64,000 nt of DNA from Candidatus Rifleibacteriota bacterium (GTDB lineage Bacteria; Muiribacteriota; Ozemobacteria; Ozemobacterales; Ozemobacteraceae), in contig JADFXM010000024.1 of NCBI GenBank assembly GCA_015233565.1, positions 1-64,000 of the forward strand, in the 5' to 3' direction. Of the stretch, positions 1 through 9,854 are shown one piece after another (the stretch's first letter is position 1; every line of letters begins with the position of its first letter). The translations under genes were made by a program, and so were the position numbers. A model generated the notes under the pieces. That model searched no databases. It was given only the letters and a program-made list of their open reading frames with translations, and was not told where the DNA came from.

Positions 1-22
1 CACTTTCACTTTTAGATAAGAA

Positions 23-2497
23 ATGAGGATGAAAATGAAAACCAAATTTGAAGTGCCTGAAAATAGAATGAAAACTAACTTTTTAAAGTCCATGGAAGTT
101 TTTTTGCCTGGCTTTATACAGAATTTGAAGTTGTCCGGAGAATTTTGCCGAACTGTCTCTGGCAGCACTTTTTGGGGAAAATGTACCAATACTAATTTAG
201 TGCAAGCCTTCTTGCTTATTTTACTGATTGTTTTTCAAAATTCGCCGGTTTTTTCGTGCAATCCTGAGCCTGGCCCGCACCATTTTGTCATGCCAGAAAT
301 TCCGGATCCTAATCCACCTGTAAAGACAGGTTATTTTGAAGTTCATAATACTTTGAATGGCTTGCCTTCTAATGAAGTACTCAGCATTCTGGCAACGGAG
401 GGAAGGGTTCTCGTTGGGAGCGCTGATAAAGGAATTTTGGCGTTCGACGGGAGCAGATGGATTGCATATAATCCTGACACAACACCAATCTTTCCATCCC
501 GAACGGTTTCCTCAATAATAAAAGTAGATGAAAACAAGTTCTGGGCGGGAACTCCGGAAGGGATAATCCAAATCTCCGGAATCGGGGGAGATTTTAAATT
601 TGAAAGAATCTCTAAGCAGGAAAATATTTCCCAGAAAATTAAATTCCTGATGAAAAATGGAGAGGACATCTGGGTTTCTACTGACCAGGTTGTTGCAAAA
701 TGTGATAATGGAATTCTTCAATCAGTAAGTGTCAGCGAAGATTTGAAACCAATCGGAATATGCTCCGGAATAGCATGGAATGATGAAATTCTATTCGGTG
801 GAAGCAACGGTGCCTTCCAATTAGCTGGAAATTCCCTTTTTCCTTACAAAAAGAATGAAATTGACCTGGGATGGATTCAAGCCTTTGAAAGAACTGCTTC
901 GAGCCGGTTGATAGGTTCCTCAAAGGGGTTATGGGTAAGCAATAAGGTTAAAACTGAAATTTATATTCCCGATGTATGGGTTACGGCTATTGCTTTAACT
1001 CCGGGTTTGGGCGAAATTCCGACTTCTATTGACCGCTCAGAAGAAGTTGGAGACATTCAAAGCGTGTTTGACAAATTGGAGGGGGAAGTTAATTCAACAA
1101 AAGGAGACTCTGTATATGCGAAAAAACTCGAAGAAATGCTTCCCTGGTTTCAGGATAAAGCAAATTATACCTCTCCGCAATGGGCCGAAAAAACTGCTCA
1201 ATATTACAACCTGGTTGAAAAAATGCTTTCGGCGGCTTCTGCTGATTCGAAGATACAAATTGCAAGTTCCGCAAGTCCAAGATTGCTAAAAGGATTGTGG
1301 ATAGGTTCTCAGGATTCAGGCGTAGTTTTAATTTCAAATGACGGACAAAAAAGAAACTTTACAACTGAGAATTCCAAACTCCCCAGTAACAAGATTACAT
1401 GCATATCCTGCGACATCAATGGTGAAACATGGATTGGAACAAAAAATGCGGGTATTTTGCGCTACACTACCTTGACCTTGCCTCCAAATCAGAAACCCGT
1501 TACTGTCTGGTCAGGGAGGACTAATACTATCAAAGTAGCCGGGGACTATCTTTATGTTTGTACCCCGAGTGAGGGGTTATTGGTATTTTCCCCTCTGGAT
1601 CTTCAAAAGGTGGCACAGTACAAAGACCCTTCGCCTCCAAATTTTCCAACTAATGTCAATGACGTCGGTATGGATCAGAATGGGCGACTTTGGGCTGCGG
1701 GAAATAATGGTGTTTGGTTGTGCGATGAAGCCAAAAAGTGGCGTCATTTCCAAGTAACCGATGGTTTACCGGCTGAAAAAATGGAGATTATTCAAATTGA
1801 TGTTGATGGAAGAATTTTAACCTCCGGAGGTTCAACTAATCAAATTTCGGAACAACTTGCACAGTATGACGGTCAGTATTTTTTCACATACGGAGCAGAA
1901 AATCTGAAACGAATTCTGAAGATGGAAAAAGCTTCTACTACTGCTGTTTTGAAAGCTTTGGGTTACTTGGACACGTACCAGAGAAATTTTGATGTTACAA
2001 ATGCTTCCAAGTCAATAGAACTGTATGACAAACCTGGGGAAAACCCCGAAAAAATTTCAGCGCTTCTGGGAACTCGTTTCTATATATTGATGGGCACTCA
2101 AAGCGGCAAAATGTATATTTTTGACGGCCAGGGATTTAAGCCTTTGTCAAGCGAACGAACCGGGAATCTTGGTGCCATAAGATCGCTTTGTCGTGCACCG
2201 GATAATACGATTTTAATGGTTGGGGAAAAGAAAATTTTCCGTTTTGATGGAAGCAAATTTATTGATATTATGAATGTTCCAAATCTTTCCAAATATACAA
2301 GTGCTGTTTTGGATGACCAGAACTACACTTATTTCTGGGTTTCTTTTAATTCAGTCATGGGTGGAGGGATTGCAATTAACGAAGGTGGAAAATGGCAACA
2401 ATATCAGACTCAAAGCCGTATGCAAAGAATAGCTTTATTTGATCCATATATGTTTGTTTCAGATGATGAAGGTGTCTATAGGTGGAAGAAGAGGTAA
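23..2497 (+). CDS. Exported beta-propeller protein (two-component-regulator propeller repeats)
   Basis: The 824-residue protein carries repeated short motifs of the Reg_prop type, for example GLPSNEVLSILAT...VLVGSADKGIL near residues 113-145, KITCISCDINGETWIGT near 470 and NDVGMDQNGRLWAAG near 550. Such repeats fold as blades of a beta-propeller in sensor proteins. No kinase or DNA-binding domain follows, so this is a stand-alone propeller. A hydrophobic segment at about residues 59-77 ends in VFSC, which resembles a signal peptide or a weak lipobox, so export and possibly lipid attachment are likely. The long N-terminal stretch before it is unusual. A GTG at 200 would give a normal signal peptide but has no clear ribosome binding site, so the start is uncertain. 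The ligand and role are unknown. Confidence 0.65.
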   Translation: MRMKMKTKFEVPENRMKTNFLKSMEVFLPGFIQNLKLSGEFCRTVSGSTFWGKCTNTNLVQAFLLILLIVFQNSPVFSCNPEPGPHHFVMPEIPDPNPPVKTGYFEVHNTLNGLPSNEVLSILATEGRVLVGSADKGILAFDGSRWIAYNPDTTPIFPSRTVSSIIKVDENKFWAGTPEGIIQISGIGGDFKFERISKQENISQKIKFLMKNGEDIWVSTDQVVAKCDNGILQSVSVSEDLKPIGICSGIAWNDEILFGGSNGAFQLAGNSLFPYKKNEIDLGWIQAFERTASSRLIGSSKGLWVSNKVKTEIYIPDVWVTAIALTPGLGEIPTSIDRSEEVGDIQSVFDKLEGEVNSTKGDSVYAKKLEEMLPWFQDKANYTSPQWAEKTAQYYNLVEKMLSAASADSKIQIASSASPRLLKGLWIGSQDSGVVLISNDGQKRNFTTENSKLPSNKITCISCDINGETWIGTKNAGILRYTTLTLPPNQKPVTVWSGRTNTIKVAGDYLYVCTPSEGLLVFSPLDLQKVAQYKDPSPPNFPTNVNDVGMDQNGRLWAAGNNGVWLCDEAKKWRHFQVTDGLPAEKMEIIQIDVDGRILTSGGSTNQISEQLAQYDGQYFFTYGAENLKRILKMEKASTTAVLKALGYLDTYQRNFDVTNASKSIELYDKPGENPEKISALLGTRFYILMGTQSGKMYIFDGQGFKPLSSERTGNLGAIRSLCRAPDNTILMVGEKKIFRFDGSKFIDIMNVPNLSKYTSAVLDDQNYTYFWVSFNSVMGGGIAINEGGKWQQYQTQSRMQRIALFDPYMFVSDDEGVYRWKKR

Positions 2498-2726
2498 TGA
2501 TCCCGATTCCTCTTAAATTGTGCATTAATTTTGAGGATGAAGCTGCTTCATTGAGTAGGATAGGCTTGTTTGTGGGTTGTTATTAATAGCTATTTCACAC
2601 CTTATCCGCCATCAGCTTTTTGCCGCGCACAATTATCCGACTCATAACGATTTTGGTTTCTTTAATAATATTGGTGATGCCAGGGGCTAGCCTTTTTTGA
2701 AAATTGAGCTGGAAAGGACACCCTTA

Positions 2727-5465
2727 ATGAAATTTCCAGATTTGCCCATCACGCCTTCTCTCGGAAAGATAAGGGAAATCCTTTCCTCAAACAGTTCACT
2801 GGTACTTACCGCCAGTCCCGGGGCAGGGAAAACTACTTTAATTCCACTTGCACTCCTTGAGGCACCCTGGACACAGGGCAAGAAGATTGTAATGCTCGAA
2901 CCTCGAAGAATTGCAACGAAAGCTGCTGCTCACCGCATGGCGAGTATTTTGGAAAGTAGGGTAGGGGATGTCGTAGGATACCAGATTCGTTTTGAGAAAA
3001 GAAGCGGACCTCAAACCAGGCTTGAAATTCTTACTGAAGGCCTTCTAATGAGGCGCCTTCAATCCGATCCATATCTTGAGGATACAGCATGTGTCATTTT
3101 CGACGAATTTCATGAAAGGAATCTTCATTCGGAAATAGGGCTGGCGCAAATTAAGGAGCTTCAGCAAACAGTCAGAGAGGATATCAAAATTGTTGTGATG
3201 TCAGCGACATTCGATCCGGTACCAGTTTCCAGATATCTTTGTAATTGTCCGATCTTTGAAGTCTCTTCGCCTCCACATCCTTTGGAGATAATGTGGTTCC
3301 CTTCGCCTGCATTTTCAGAGATCCCCGAAGAAATTGCAAAAACCATTTTGAATATTGTTGTACATGATAAGAGCGACGGGGACATCCTGGCGTTTCTACC
3401 TGGCGAAGGAGAAATTTTCAGGACAATTTCCTTATTATCAAATCGTCCTGAAACGGCTGGTTTTCTGATTTTACCACTTTTTGGATCACTTCCACTCGAA
3501 CGACAAGAGGAAGCAATGTCTCGCCAAAGTCGCAGAAAAATCGTTGTTGCAACAAACGTTGCCGAAACCTCAGTCACAATTGAAGGAGTGAACAAGGTGG
3601 TCGATTCAGGCTGGTGCCGGCGTATGTACTTTGACAGAAACACTGGACTTGAGAAACTTGAAAACAAGCGTATCAGCCGTGCAAGCGCCGATCAACGTTC
3701 TGGCAGGGCAGCTCGAACCGGTCCGGGAGTTACATACCGACTTTGGTCTCCTCTTGAACACGCTGAAATGGAAGCTGAAACCCCTCCTGAAATAACTCGT
3801 TCTGACCTTTCCGGATGTTTGCTTGAACTTGCTGTCTGGGGAAAACCTGACCCTGAGAAAATTGATTGGCTTCTTTCGCCACCTCCCGATTCAATCAAAA
3901 ATGCCATAGAACTTCTCAATTTATTGGGAGCAATTGATAAATCGGGAAAACCAACTGTGCTAGGGGAATTAATGGCTGGATTACCTTTATCCCCCAGGCT
4001 TGCAGCAATGTTGCTTTATGGCAAATCTGCCGGATTGGAAAACGACTGCGCCGAAATTGTTGCACAATTGTCGGAAAGAGATATTTTTCAAAGAACCCAG
4101 GAAAGCGTTTTTCCTCCAGCAAATGTTACAAATTCCTCAAGCGATGTACTTGTACGTTTGGATGCTCTCCATAATTTCCAGGATTACGACTTTATCGACA
4201 GAAGAGCTCTGGAGAACGTAAAAAAAATTGCCGAGCAATTAATTGAAATAGTAAAAAAGTGCAATTTCGATCGAAATAGAACAAGCTTGTCACATCCTCA
4301 GAATGAAAAATCATTCCAGCAAAAAGCGCCTGGTACTAGTGCTGCTAAATTTGACCAAAACGCAATTAAGTTGGATAAAAACCCGGCAAATTTTGTCAAA
4401 AGCGCTTCCGAACTGCAAAAAGAGTTTTCGGGTTCCAAGAGTAATTCCAAAAAACTCAGTTCTCCTGATTGGCAAACGGGACTTTTGAAATCAATTTTGG
4501 CAGCGTATCCCGATCGAGTGGCCAAACGAAGAAAACCTCTTTCCGAAAGAGATTCGAAATCCTCCTCTTTTTTGATGGTAGGGGGAAGGGGATTCAAACT
4601 TCACAACCAAAGTTCAGTCCGGGATGCGGAACTGATTGTCGCCGTCTCGGCAGATTCGGGACAGGATCGCGAAGGCACAATCAGAATGGCGTCCAGGATT
4701 GAGAAAAACTGGCTTATTGAACTCTTCCCTCAATTAGTTTGTACATCCAGAGGATTTGTATGGGATGCTGAAAAAGAGATGGTTTGTGCAAAAACAACTA
4801 TCCGCTTTTTGGATCTTCCGATTTCAGAATCTCCTTCGGATATAAAACCTGATGAAAGTGAAAAAGTTAGTGAATTGGTGGCACAAGAAGCCAGAAAAGA
4901 TTTGTACAAATCAATTTCGTGGAACGACGACGCATTTCAGATAATAAAAAGAATTGAGTTGGCCCGCTCTTGTCCAATGGGAAAAAACATCCCATTGATT
5001 GATGAAAAATGGCTTTCTGAAAACCTTTCGCACTTTGCGTTCAATTGCAGATCTTTTGCAGAATTAAGGGAAAAAAGCATCAAACGCTTTATCGAAAATT
5101 CTTTAGAGTACAGGCAAATTGAAACTCTGAACTCACTGGTTCCGGAAAAAATGACTGTACCATCCGGAAGCAATATTCGAATTCAATATCCGCGCGACAA
5201 TAGTCCATTTTTAGCCGTCAGGATTCAGGAAATATTTGGTTGGACATCAACTCCCACTATTTTGGGCGGAAGATTGCCTCTGGTCATTCATCTTCTTTCA
5301 CCGGCTTCAAGACCACTTCAAATAACCCAGGATTTAACGGGTTTTTTCAAAAATGTGTATCAAACCATAAAGAAAGAGATGCGGGCAAATTATCCCAGGC
5401 ACTACTGGCCGGAAGACCCATTCACAGCCGTTGCCCAAAGGGGTCCCAAAAAGAGAGGCAGTTAA
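2727..5465 (+). CDS. hrpB: ATP-dependent RNA helicase HrpB
   Basis: A DEAH/DExH-box helicase of the HrpB family. Walker A ASPGAGKTT lies at residues 29-37, the DEFH box (DEFHERN) at about 126-132 and the SAT motif at about 158. A helicase C domain (VATNVAETSVTIEGV, then QRSGRAARTGPG), an HA2-type region and an HrpB C-terminal domain ending HYWPEDP follow. The family acts on RNA, but its exact substrate in most bacteria is unsettled. I chose ATG 2727 because GGAAAGG lies 9 bases upstream; an in-frame TTG at 2697 is a weaker alternative. A low-complexity, Ser/Lys/Gln-rich insert at about residues 510-585 is unusual for the family. No operon partner is evident. Confidence 0.93.
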   Translation: MKFPDLPITPSLGKIREILSSNSSLVLTASPGAGKTTLIPLALLEAPWTQGKKIVMLEPRRIATKAAAHRMASILESRVGDVVGYQIRFEKRSGPQTRLEILTEGLLMRRLQSDPYLEDTACVIFDEFHERNLHSEIGLAQIKELQQTVREDIKIVVMSATFDPVPVSRYLCNCPIFEVSSPPHPLEIMWFPSPAFSEIPEEIAKTILNIVVHDKSDGDILAFLPGEGEIFRTISLLSNRPETAGFLILPLFGSLPLERQEEAMSRQSRRKIVVATNVAETSVTIEGVNKVVDSGWCRRMYFDRNTGLEKLENKRISRASADQRSGRAARTGPGVTYRLWSPLEHAEMEAETPPEITRSDLSGCLLELAVWGKPDPEKIDWLLSPPPDSIKNAIELLNLLGAIDKSGKPTVLGELMAGLPLSPRLAAMLLYGKSAGLENDCAEIVAQLSERDIFQRTQESVFPPANVTNSSSDVLVRLDALHNFQDYDFIDRRALENVKKIAEQLIEIVKKCNFDRNRTSLSHPQNEKSFQQKAPGTSAAKFDQNAIKLDKNPANFVKSASELQKEFSGSKSNSKKLSSPDWQTGLLKSILAAYPDRVAKRRKPLSERDSKSSSFLMVGGRGFKLHNQSSVRDAELIVAVSADSGQDREGTIRMASRIEKNWLIELFPQLVCTSRGFVWDAEKEMVCAKTTIRFLDLPISESPSDIKPDESEKVSELVAQEARKDLYKSISWNDDAFQIIKRIELARSCPMGKNIPLIDEKWLSENLSHFAFNCRSFAELREKSIKRFIENSLEYRQIETLNSLVPEKMTVPSGSNIRIQYPRDNSPFLAVRIQEIFGWTSTPTILGGRLPLVIHLLSPASRPLQITQDLTGFFKNVYQTIKKEMRANYPRHYWPEDPFTAVAQRGPKKRGS

Positions 5466-5479
5466 TCACAGCGTGAGGA

Positions 5480-5516
5480 GGTGTCGAATAAGCTTGGTAC
5501 ATTTTATTCGGTATAA
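5480..5516 (+). repeat. Partial copy of dispersed repeat (left end only)
   Basis: The stretch around GGTACATTTTATTCGGT matches the left third of the fuller copies at 38026-38173 and about 11086-11216 (shared pattern TGTCG-A-AAG---GGTACATT--ATTCGGT). Only about 37 bases align here; the rest is lost or never existed. Confidence 0.45.
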
Positions 5517-5552
5517 AACAACCCTTTCACGTTTTTTCACTAACCTGGACTT

Positions 5553-6057
5553 TTACTTAGCAATCAACAAACTTAACGAAGAGTTTGTTTTTTTCTCAAC
5601 TTCACGCAATTCCCATTTGGATAGCGACTGAACAATTACTTGGTAAAATTCATTAAGTGTTGGATATTTTTCCCGGTTTTTCTCATAAATTTCAAGCAGT
5701 TTGTAGTAATCCTCTATGAATTCAATTTTGTCATCAATTTTTTTAACTTGTCACTAAGCTCGGGGAGCTTATTTTTGGCAACATCCCAAACAATTCTGTA
5801 GTCCACTCCAAAGTAGCCGTGAATCAATTTATCCCGCATACTAGCATTTTTCTCCATTCGATGTCCGGTTGTAAATCCCGAATGTTCTGCGGAATACTTT
5901 TCGTAGCTTCACCTATTATCTCCAAGCTACGAACGAAAGCCCTTTTCAATGTTTCATTTTTGCTGAAAGATTCGAAATCATTTTCATTAACTTAGGATTG
6001 AACATACTCGGTCTCCAGAATAATGTGCCGAATAAACTCAAGTGGAGAGAACGACAT
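5553..6057 (-). pseudogene. Decayed HepT-like HEPN RNase toxin (DUF86)
   Basis: Reading from ATG 6057 gives a HepT-type protein that is broken three times: a TAA after EYVQS, then two frame losses that would each be repaired by one extra A in a poly-A run (near 5840 and near 5738). Reassembled, it reads RAFVRSLEIIGEATKSIP, then EWRK, then NASMRDKLIHGYFGVDYRIVWDV. This contains the HEPN RNase motif R-x4-H-x-Y (RDKLIHGY), whose tyrosine is the residue adenylylated by MntA in characterised systems. A coherent C-terminal tail runs to TAA at 5553. The gene overlaps the 3' end of the MNT gene by 20 bases, the usual MNT-HEPN arrangement. Real decay and assembly error in homopolymers cannot be told apart here; the early TAA is not a homopolymer change. 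Confidence 0.7.
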
Positions 6058-6355
6058 TTTCAACCTCCCGAATTATGTAGGGACCTATATACGGGCTTAA
6101 AGCATCTGAAGTTACGACTTCCACCCTTCTTCCGAGAATATCTTCAAGTAAAAAGGATAAGTCCCTGAAATTATCAAAAGATTGTGATTCCGGAGAAAAC
6201 TTAACTAGGATATCGATATCGCTTTCCGTAGATTGCTGATTTCTGACAAAGGAGCCAAAAATTCCAATGTCAGTAACTCCAAGCTCCTTCAATTTTGAAC
6301 GAACTGTTCTAAGACGTTCAATTGCTTCAAGTTTATTCTCTACGGGCTTATTAAT
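6038..6355 (-). CDS. MntA-like minimal nucleotidyltransferase antitoxin, probable ATT start
   Basis: A 105-residue minimal nucleotidyltransferase. The motif GSFVRNQQSTESDIDILV fits the GSx10DxD active site of MNT proteins, which act as antitoxins by adenylylating a HEPN partner. A TTG at 6292 would remove the first helix (IERLRTVRSKLKELG) that the family normally has. The open frame extends up to an ATT codon at 6355, preceded at 8 bases by GGAG and directly by an in-frame TAA. Either ATT is the real, inefficient start or an ATG has mutated, which would fit the broken HepT partner just downstream. Known: the MNT-HEPN pairing. Inferred: the pair is no longer a working toxin-antitoxin system. 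Confidence 0.7.
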   Translation of the reverse strand: MNKPVENKLEAIERLRTVRSKLKELGVTDIGIFGSFVRNQQSTESDIDILVKFSPESQSFDNFRDLSFLLEDILGRRVEVVTSDALSPYIGPYIIREVENVVLST

Positions 6356-6457
6356 TTAAATTTCTCCAAATGTGGGGGTTCTTCCCAAAAGCATGGTAAA
6401 TATTCTAAACTACCTGGTATATATTAGTCCAGACAATTTCTATGATTGGAGGCATTA

Positions 6458-6724
6458 ATGATCATACTTAAGAGAATAAATCGTTTATACAATACAAGGC
6501 CGGAAGGTTTCCCCCAAATCAGGGTGTACCACAAAAAAGGATCTGGCAAAAAATCACCCAGATACCTTTTGAAATGTGGTTGTTGCGATGGAAAATTGGA
6601 GATTTACTTTGACAAGGAAGGTCTGGAAATTAATGGCGTGAATGGTTCAATTGAAGATTGGCGCGAGATTCTTTTTCCTTTGTTGCAAATTGAGAAGGAA
6701 TACAAAAACAGATTTATAATCTGA
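6458..6724 (+). CDS. Small conserved-looking hypothetical protein (88 aa)
   Basis: ATG 6458 has GGAGG 5 bases upstream, so translation is likely; an in-frame TTG at 6446 is not preferred. The product is basic at the N terminus (IILKRINRLYNTRPEG) and has a C-G-C-C cluster at about residues 43-46, followed by alternating beta-like residues (KLEIYFDKEGLEING). I do not recognise the family. It is transcribed divergently from the MntA/HepT remnant and could belong to the same accessory insert. No signal peptide or membrane segment. Confidence 0.6.
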   Translation: MIILKRINRLYNTRPEGFPQIRVYHKKGSGKKSPRYLLKCGCCDGKLEIYFDKEGLEINGVNGSIEDWREILFPLLQIEKEYKNRFII

Positions 6725-7494
6725 GCAGGAGCAGTCCAGAAAAAACTTTTCCGAGGGTGTTGCTAGAAGCGATAAATTCTATTTGAATCTGTTACAAAGC
6801 CAAGGAATCACCAAGACTTCCGAAGAGAAGATCGGACAAAAGCTTAAGTCTGCTTTTGACTATCGGTCTTGTTCATAAACATTGGGATTTCTTGTAACGG
6901 ATGGATTTAAGACAGAGAAAATGCCCATCAAATCACTCCAGCGGTTGCGGGCCAGCCGTGCGGGTGAGCTCCTGATTTTCCTTCACTAGTCAGCAATTCT
7001 CGGCGAGAATCTTCTCTTGATTTGATCACTTTTAACGGAATTTCCAATTGTTTGATATCTTCTGAGATCGGCATTTTTCGTTTTAGCCGAACACAATATT
7101 ATTAGAATTGGAGCGGTTTTTGTTTGTGAGCACATTTAATTTCAGAATTCCTGATGTCGCAAACTTCATTTTCTTCGATTGCTCAGCTTCAAAAGCCGAT
7201 TCCGTAGAGATCAAAAAGTTTTCAGCCCGAATTTTGTTTTGAGACCAAATATTCCAAAAGTTAATGCAGGAAACTCATCCAAACGAGTTCACGTTTTCAG
7301 GTTTCGGGAAAATGGTCTCAAGACTATATCCTCGGGAATTGGAATTCTGAATTTAGAGGCATCTAAACTCCTGTGTCTATGATGTACAGGAAAACCATTT
7401 TCTTTTTTGTTTTTGTACCAAAGTCTGAACTGCAAAACGATTCGAGGGTTACTCACCAAGAATCGTTGAAATAAATGTAACTTCAGAATTCAAT
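6725..7494. other. Gene-free stretch (about 770 bp)
   Basis: No frame longer than about 65 codons, and none with a ribosome binding site or recognisable product. Stop codons are frequent in all frames. I see no repeat or convincing terminator hairpin. It may hold eroded accessory DNA. Confidence 0.5.
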
Positions 7495-8364
7495 TCAAAA
7501 CGATATTTTCATTGAAATGTCCAAGGCTTTTGCTGAATGAGTAAGAGCCCCTACGGAAATGTAATCAACCCCGGTCTCTGCTACTTTCTTAACGCTTTCA
7601 AGGGTTATTCCTCCCGAGGCTTCCAGAGGAACTTTCCCAGCCGCGATTTCAACGCACTTTTTCATCTCCGAAGGGGTCATATTATCCAGCATGATCATGT
7701 CAACATCAGTATTCAAGGCTTCTTCAAATTGTACCAGATTCGCAACTTCCACTTCGATTTTCAAAGTTGGTCCCACAAGTTGACGGGCATTGGAGATTGC
7801 GGATTTGATCTTCCCACCCATGGCTGTAATGTGGTTGTCTTTGAGCATCACCATGTCATAAAGTCCAAAACGATGATTCATTCCCCCGCCGTGTCTGACA
7901 GCTAACTTCTCCAGTGATCTCATTCCTGGGGTAGTTTTTCGAGTATCCAGAATTTGAGATTTGGAGCCTTTGATCGCTTCGACGAAACTTCTGGTTAAAG
8001 TTGCAACCCCGGAAAGTCGCTGAAGCAAATTCAAAATGGTTCTTTCAGATGTTAACAAAGTCCCTACCGGACCATTTATTTCTGCAATCAATGTTCCTGA
8101 GCTTGCGAAGTCTCCGTCCTTGCACATGTACTCTACTCTTGCCGGGCAGAGGAACATGGACACTGGCCTGCTAAATTTTTCAACTTCCTTAAGAACTTTT
8201 TCCACCAGCCACAGGCCGCTTATTACACCGTCTGACTTGGCTACGACTCTTCCCTTGGCAATTCGCTCAGAAGCATTTCCAAGTGAGAAAACTGAAACAT
8301 CCCGGACTCCGGGCCCGAGATCTTCAGCTAAAATTTCCGAAATGTAAACATCAAGATTCTGCAT
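7495..8364 (-). CDS. nadC: Nicotinate-nucleotide pyrophosphorylase (carboxylating)
   Basis: NadC converts quinolinate and PRPP to nicotinate mononucleotide, CO2 and PPi in de novo NAD synthesis. The 289 residues match the family length. Diagnostic motifs are RKTTPGMR near residue 141, HRFGLYDMVMLKDNHI near 163-178, EVEV near 202, MLDNM near 227 and EASGGI near 249, which make up the (beta/alpha) barrel phosphoribosyl site. ATG 8364 has GGAG 7 bases upstream. No nadA or nadB lies in the window, so the gene appears to stand alone. Cytoplasmic. Confidence 0.95.
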   Translation of the reverse strand: MQNLDVYISEILAEDLGPGVRDVSVFSLGNASERIAKGRVVAKSDGVISGLWLVEKVLKEVEKFSRPVSMFLCPARVEYMCKDGDFASSGTLIAEINGPVGTLLTSERTILNLLQRLSGVATLTRSFVEAIKGSKSQILDTRKTTPGMRSLEKLAVRHGGGMNHRFGLYDMVMLKDNHITAMGGKIKSAISNARQLVGPTLKIEVEVANLVQFEEALNTDVDMIMLDNMTPSEMKKCVEIAAGKVPLEASGGITLESVKKVAETGVDYISVGALTHSAKALDISMKISF

Positions 8365-9017
8365 TGGTTTTCTCCAAATTCTGTTTTGTAAAAAATACTT
8401 GAATAACCACGGAATTTACCTTCGTAGGGAGACAGGTGAAGTGACTCGTTAGCACAATCCTTGGTTTGGAAACACTCGCCATGGAAAACAGCTCACCCCC
8501 TAAACGCGCGTCCAAACCTATTTATCCTAATTTTTGTTTCTCCGAAGAACCGCCATCTGTTGCCAGCACACCCAACCAACCGAAAAATATCCCATCCCTT
8601 GATCACGTCCCCAACGAGCCCTGTTGTCCCCAACCAAATAAAATCCTTTAGGAAATTAAATTCCATTGTAAGATTTAATATCCCTGAAAGCAAATCCGAC
8701 TGTCCTAAACAATTTAGGCTGTTTTTCCGAGTAACCAGCCCTGCTGCGGAAGAATATCCCGCCTTAAAATTTCAAAAAAGTCAACCATATTTCGGGTTCC
8801 CCATTCGAAGAATGAATCCATCAGGGAAACCATCCAAATTCACGTTACCGCTTTTCTTCGGGGGTTGCAATCCCTAACTCCGAAAAATTACACAAAAGAA
8901 AATGCCTATGAAACAGCGGTTAAAACAGGCCTTTTATTAATTAAGTGAGGTTTCCCCCCGAACCCGCCGAGCTAAAGATATCAGCCTGACAGAATAGTGA
9001 GCGGTGAACGGTTAAGA
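8365..9017. other. Gene-poor stretch (about 650 bp)
   Basis: Open frames on the plus strand between 8461 and 8877 are proline- and serine-rich, have no ribosome binding site and resemble no family. I regard the stretch as non-coding. The upstream control region of nadC lies at its left end. No repeats were recognised. Confidence 0.45.
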
Positions 9018-9481
9018 TTAGTCATCATCTTCCTCAGATATGTTCTCTTCGGTATCTGAAGATTCGATTTTGGTCAAGATCTCGAGGAAGTTGGTTCTCC
9101 CTTCGAAATTCAAATAGGTAATAATCCCTTCAACAATATCTTTGGCCGCCGACAATTTTTGTTTATGAGGCTTGGCCACCACTCGTAGAAGTTTTGCCTC
9201 TAATTGTACAAGGAGGGAATTGAGCTCATTCTGGACCGAGTTGTTTTCCGGACTTCCTTTGGATAAGAAATTCTTTTCGCGTTTTCTGTACCGAAGAAGA
9301 TAAAGAAATCGTTTGAGGCATAAATGTATTCTCTTGTAATCGAAGGGTACTCCTCAAGTACATCCTCAATTGAATCACCGGCCTCCAAAAATTCTAATAT
9401 GGTTTGGATGGGAATCCGAGTTCCAGTAATTACTGGCCGGCCATTACAGATATCTGGATGAGTGCAAATTCTACTTTCCAT
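9018..9481 (-). pseudogene. Frameshifted DUF433-domain (VapB-like antitoxin) gene
   Basis: From ATG 9481 (AGGAG 6 bases upstream) the product reads MESRICTHPDICNGRPVITGTRIPI...EEYPSITREYIYA, the winged-helix DUF433 domain found in antitoxins. After about residue 61 the frame is lost. A different frame continues without stop (FLYLLRYRKREKN...) for about 95 codons to TAA at 9018, ending in an acidic tail (SSDTEENISEEDDD). One missing base near 9315 would rejoin the two parts. No DUF5615 or PIN-like toxin gene follows, so it would be an orphan even if intact. A sequencing error is possible. Confidence 0.6.
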
Positions 9482-9854
9482 GGATTCTCCTAGAATATAC
9501 AAACATTAGCAATTATCAATGATAAGTATCCAATGCTTCCTATCTTTGCCATGCTATCCTTGCTCTGAGGGAAAAGTCAAGAAAGTTTTTCGCCTGAAAA
9601 CAATTCTCAATTGAGTTTCGTGCCTGATATTATTTTCGAATATTATCCTATTTAGGGAAATAGTCAGATGTGGAGAAATTGATTCTTACTAAGCCTTTTG
9701 ATTGGGAGTGCAATTTTCGGCCCCTTTTGCGAAAAAAAGTATTTTCAATGCCAGTGCTGGAATCAATGATCCAGATTTAGGTTACAAATACCTGTCATTC
9801 CACAAATTAATCGGCACCGCCGGTGGATCTTTGAGCAGACCTTTCCAAAAAGAA
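9482..9854. other. Intergenic stretch (about 370 bp)
   Basis: No supported gene. It contains the upstream region of the DUF433 gene and the 3' flank of the unknown membrane-anchored protein. No clear promoter or terminator was seen. Confidence 0.4.

Noticed and set aside
5431..5631. Plus-strand frame of 66 codons after hrpB
   Set aside because: It overlaps the HrpB 3' end and the antisense of the HepT remnant; no ribosome binding site.
7179..7382. Plus-strand frame of 67 codons
   Set aside because: No ribosome binding site or family feature in a stretch otherwise full of stops.
8461..8877. Plus-strand open frame of 138 codons
   Set aside because: Proline/serine/lysine-rich, no ribosome binding site, no recognisable domain, and overlapping short frames on both strands; most likely chance.
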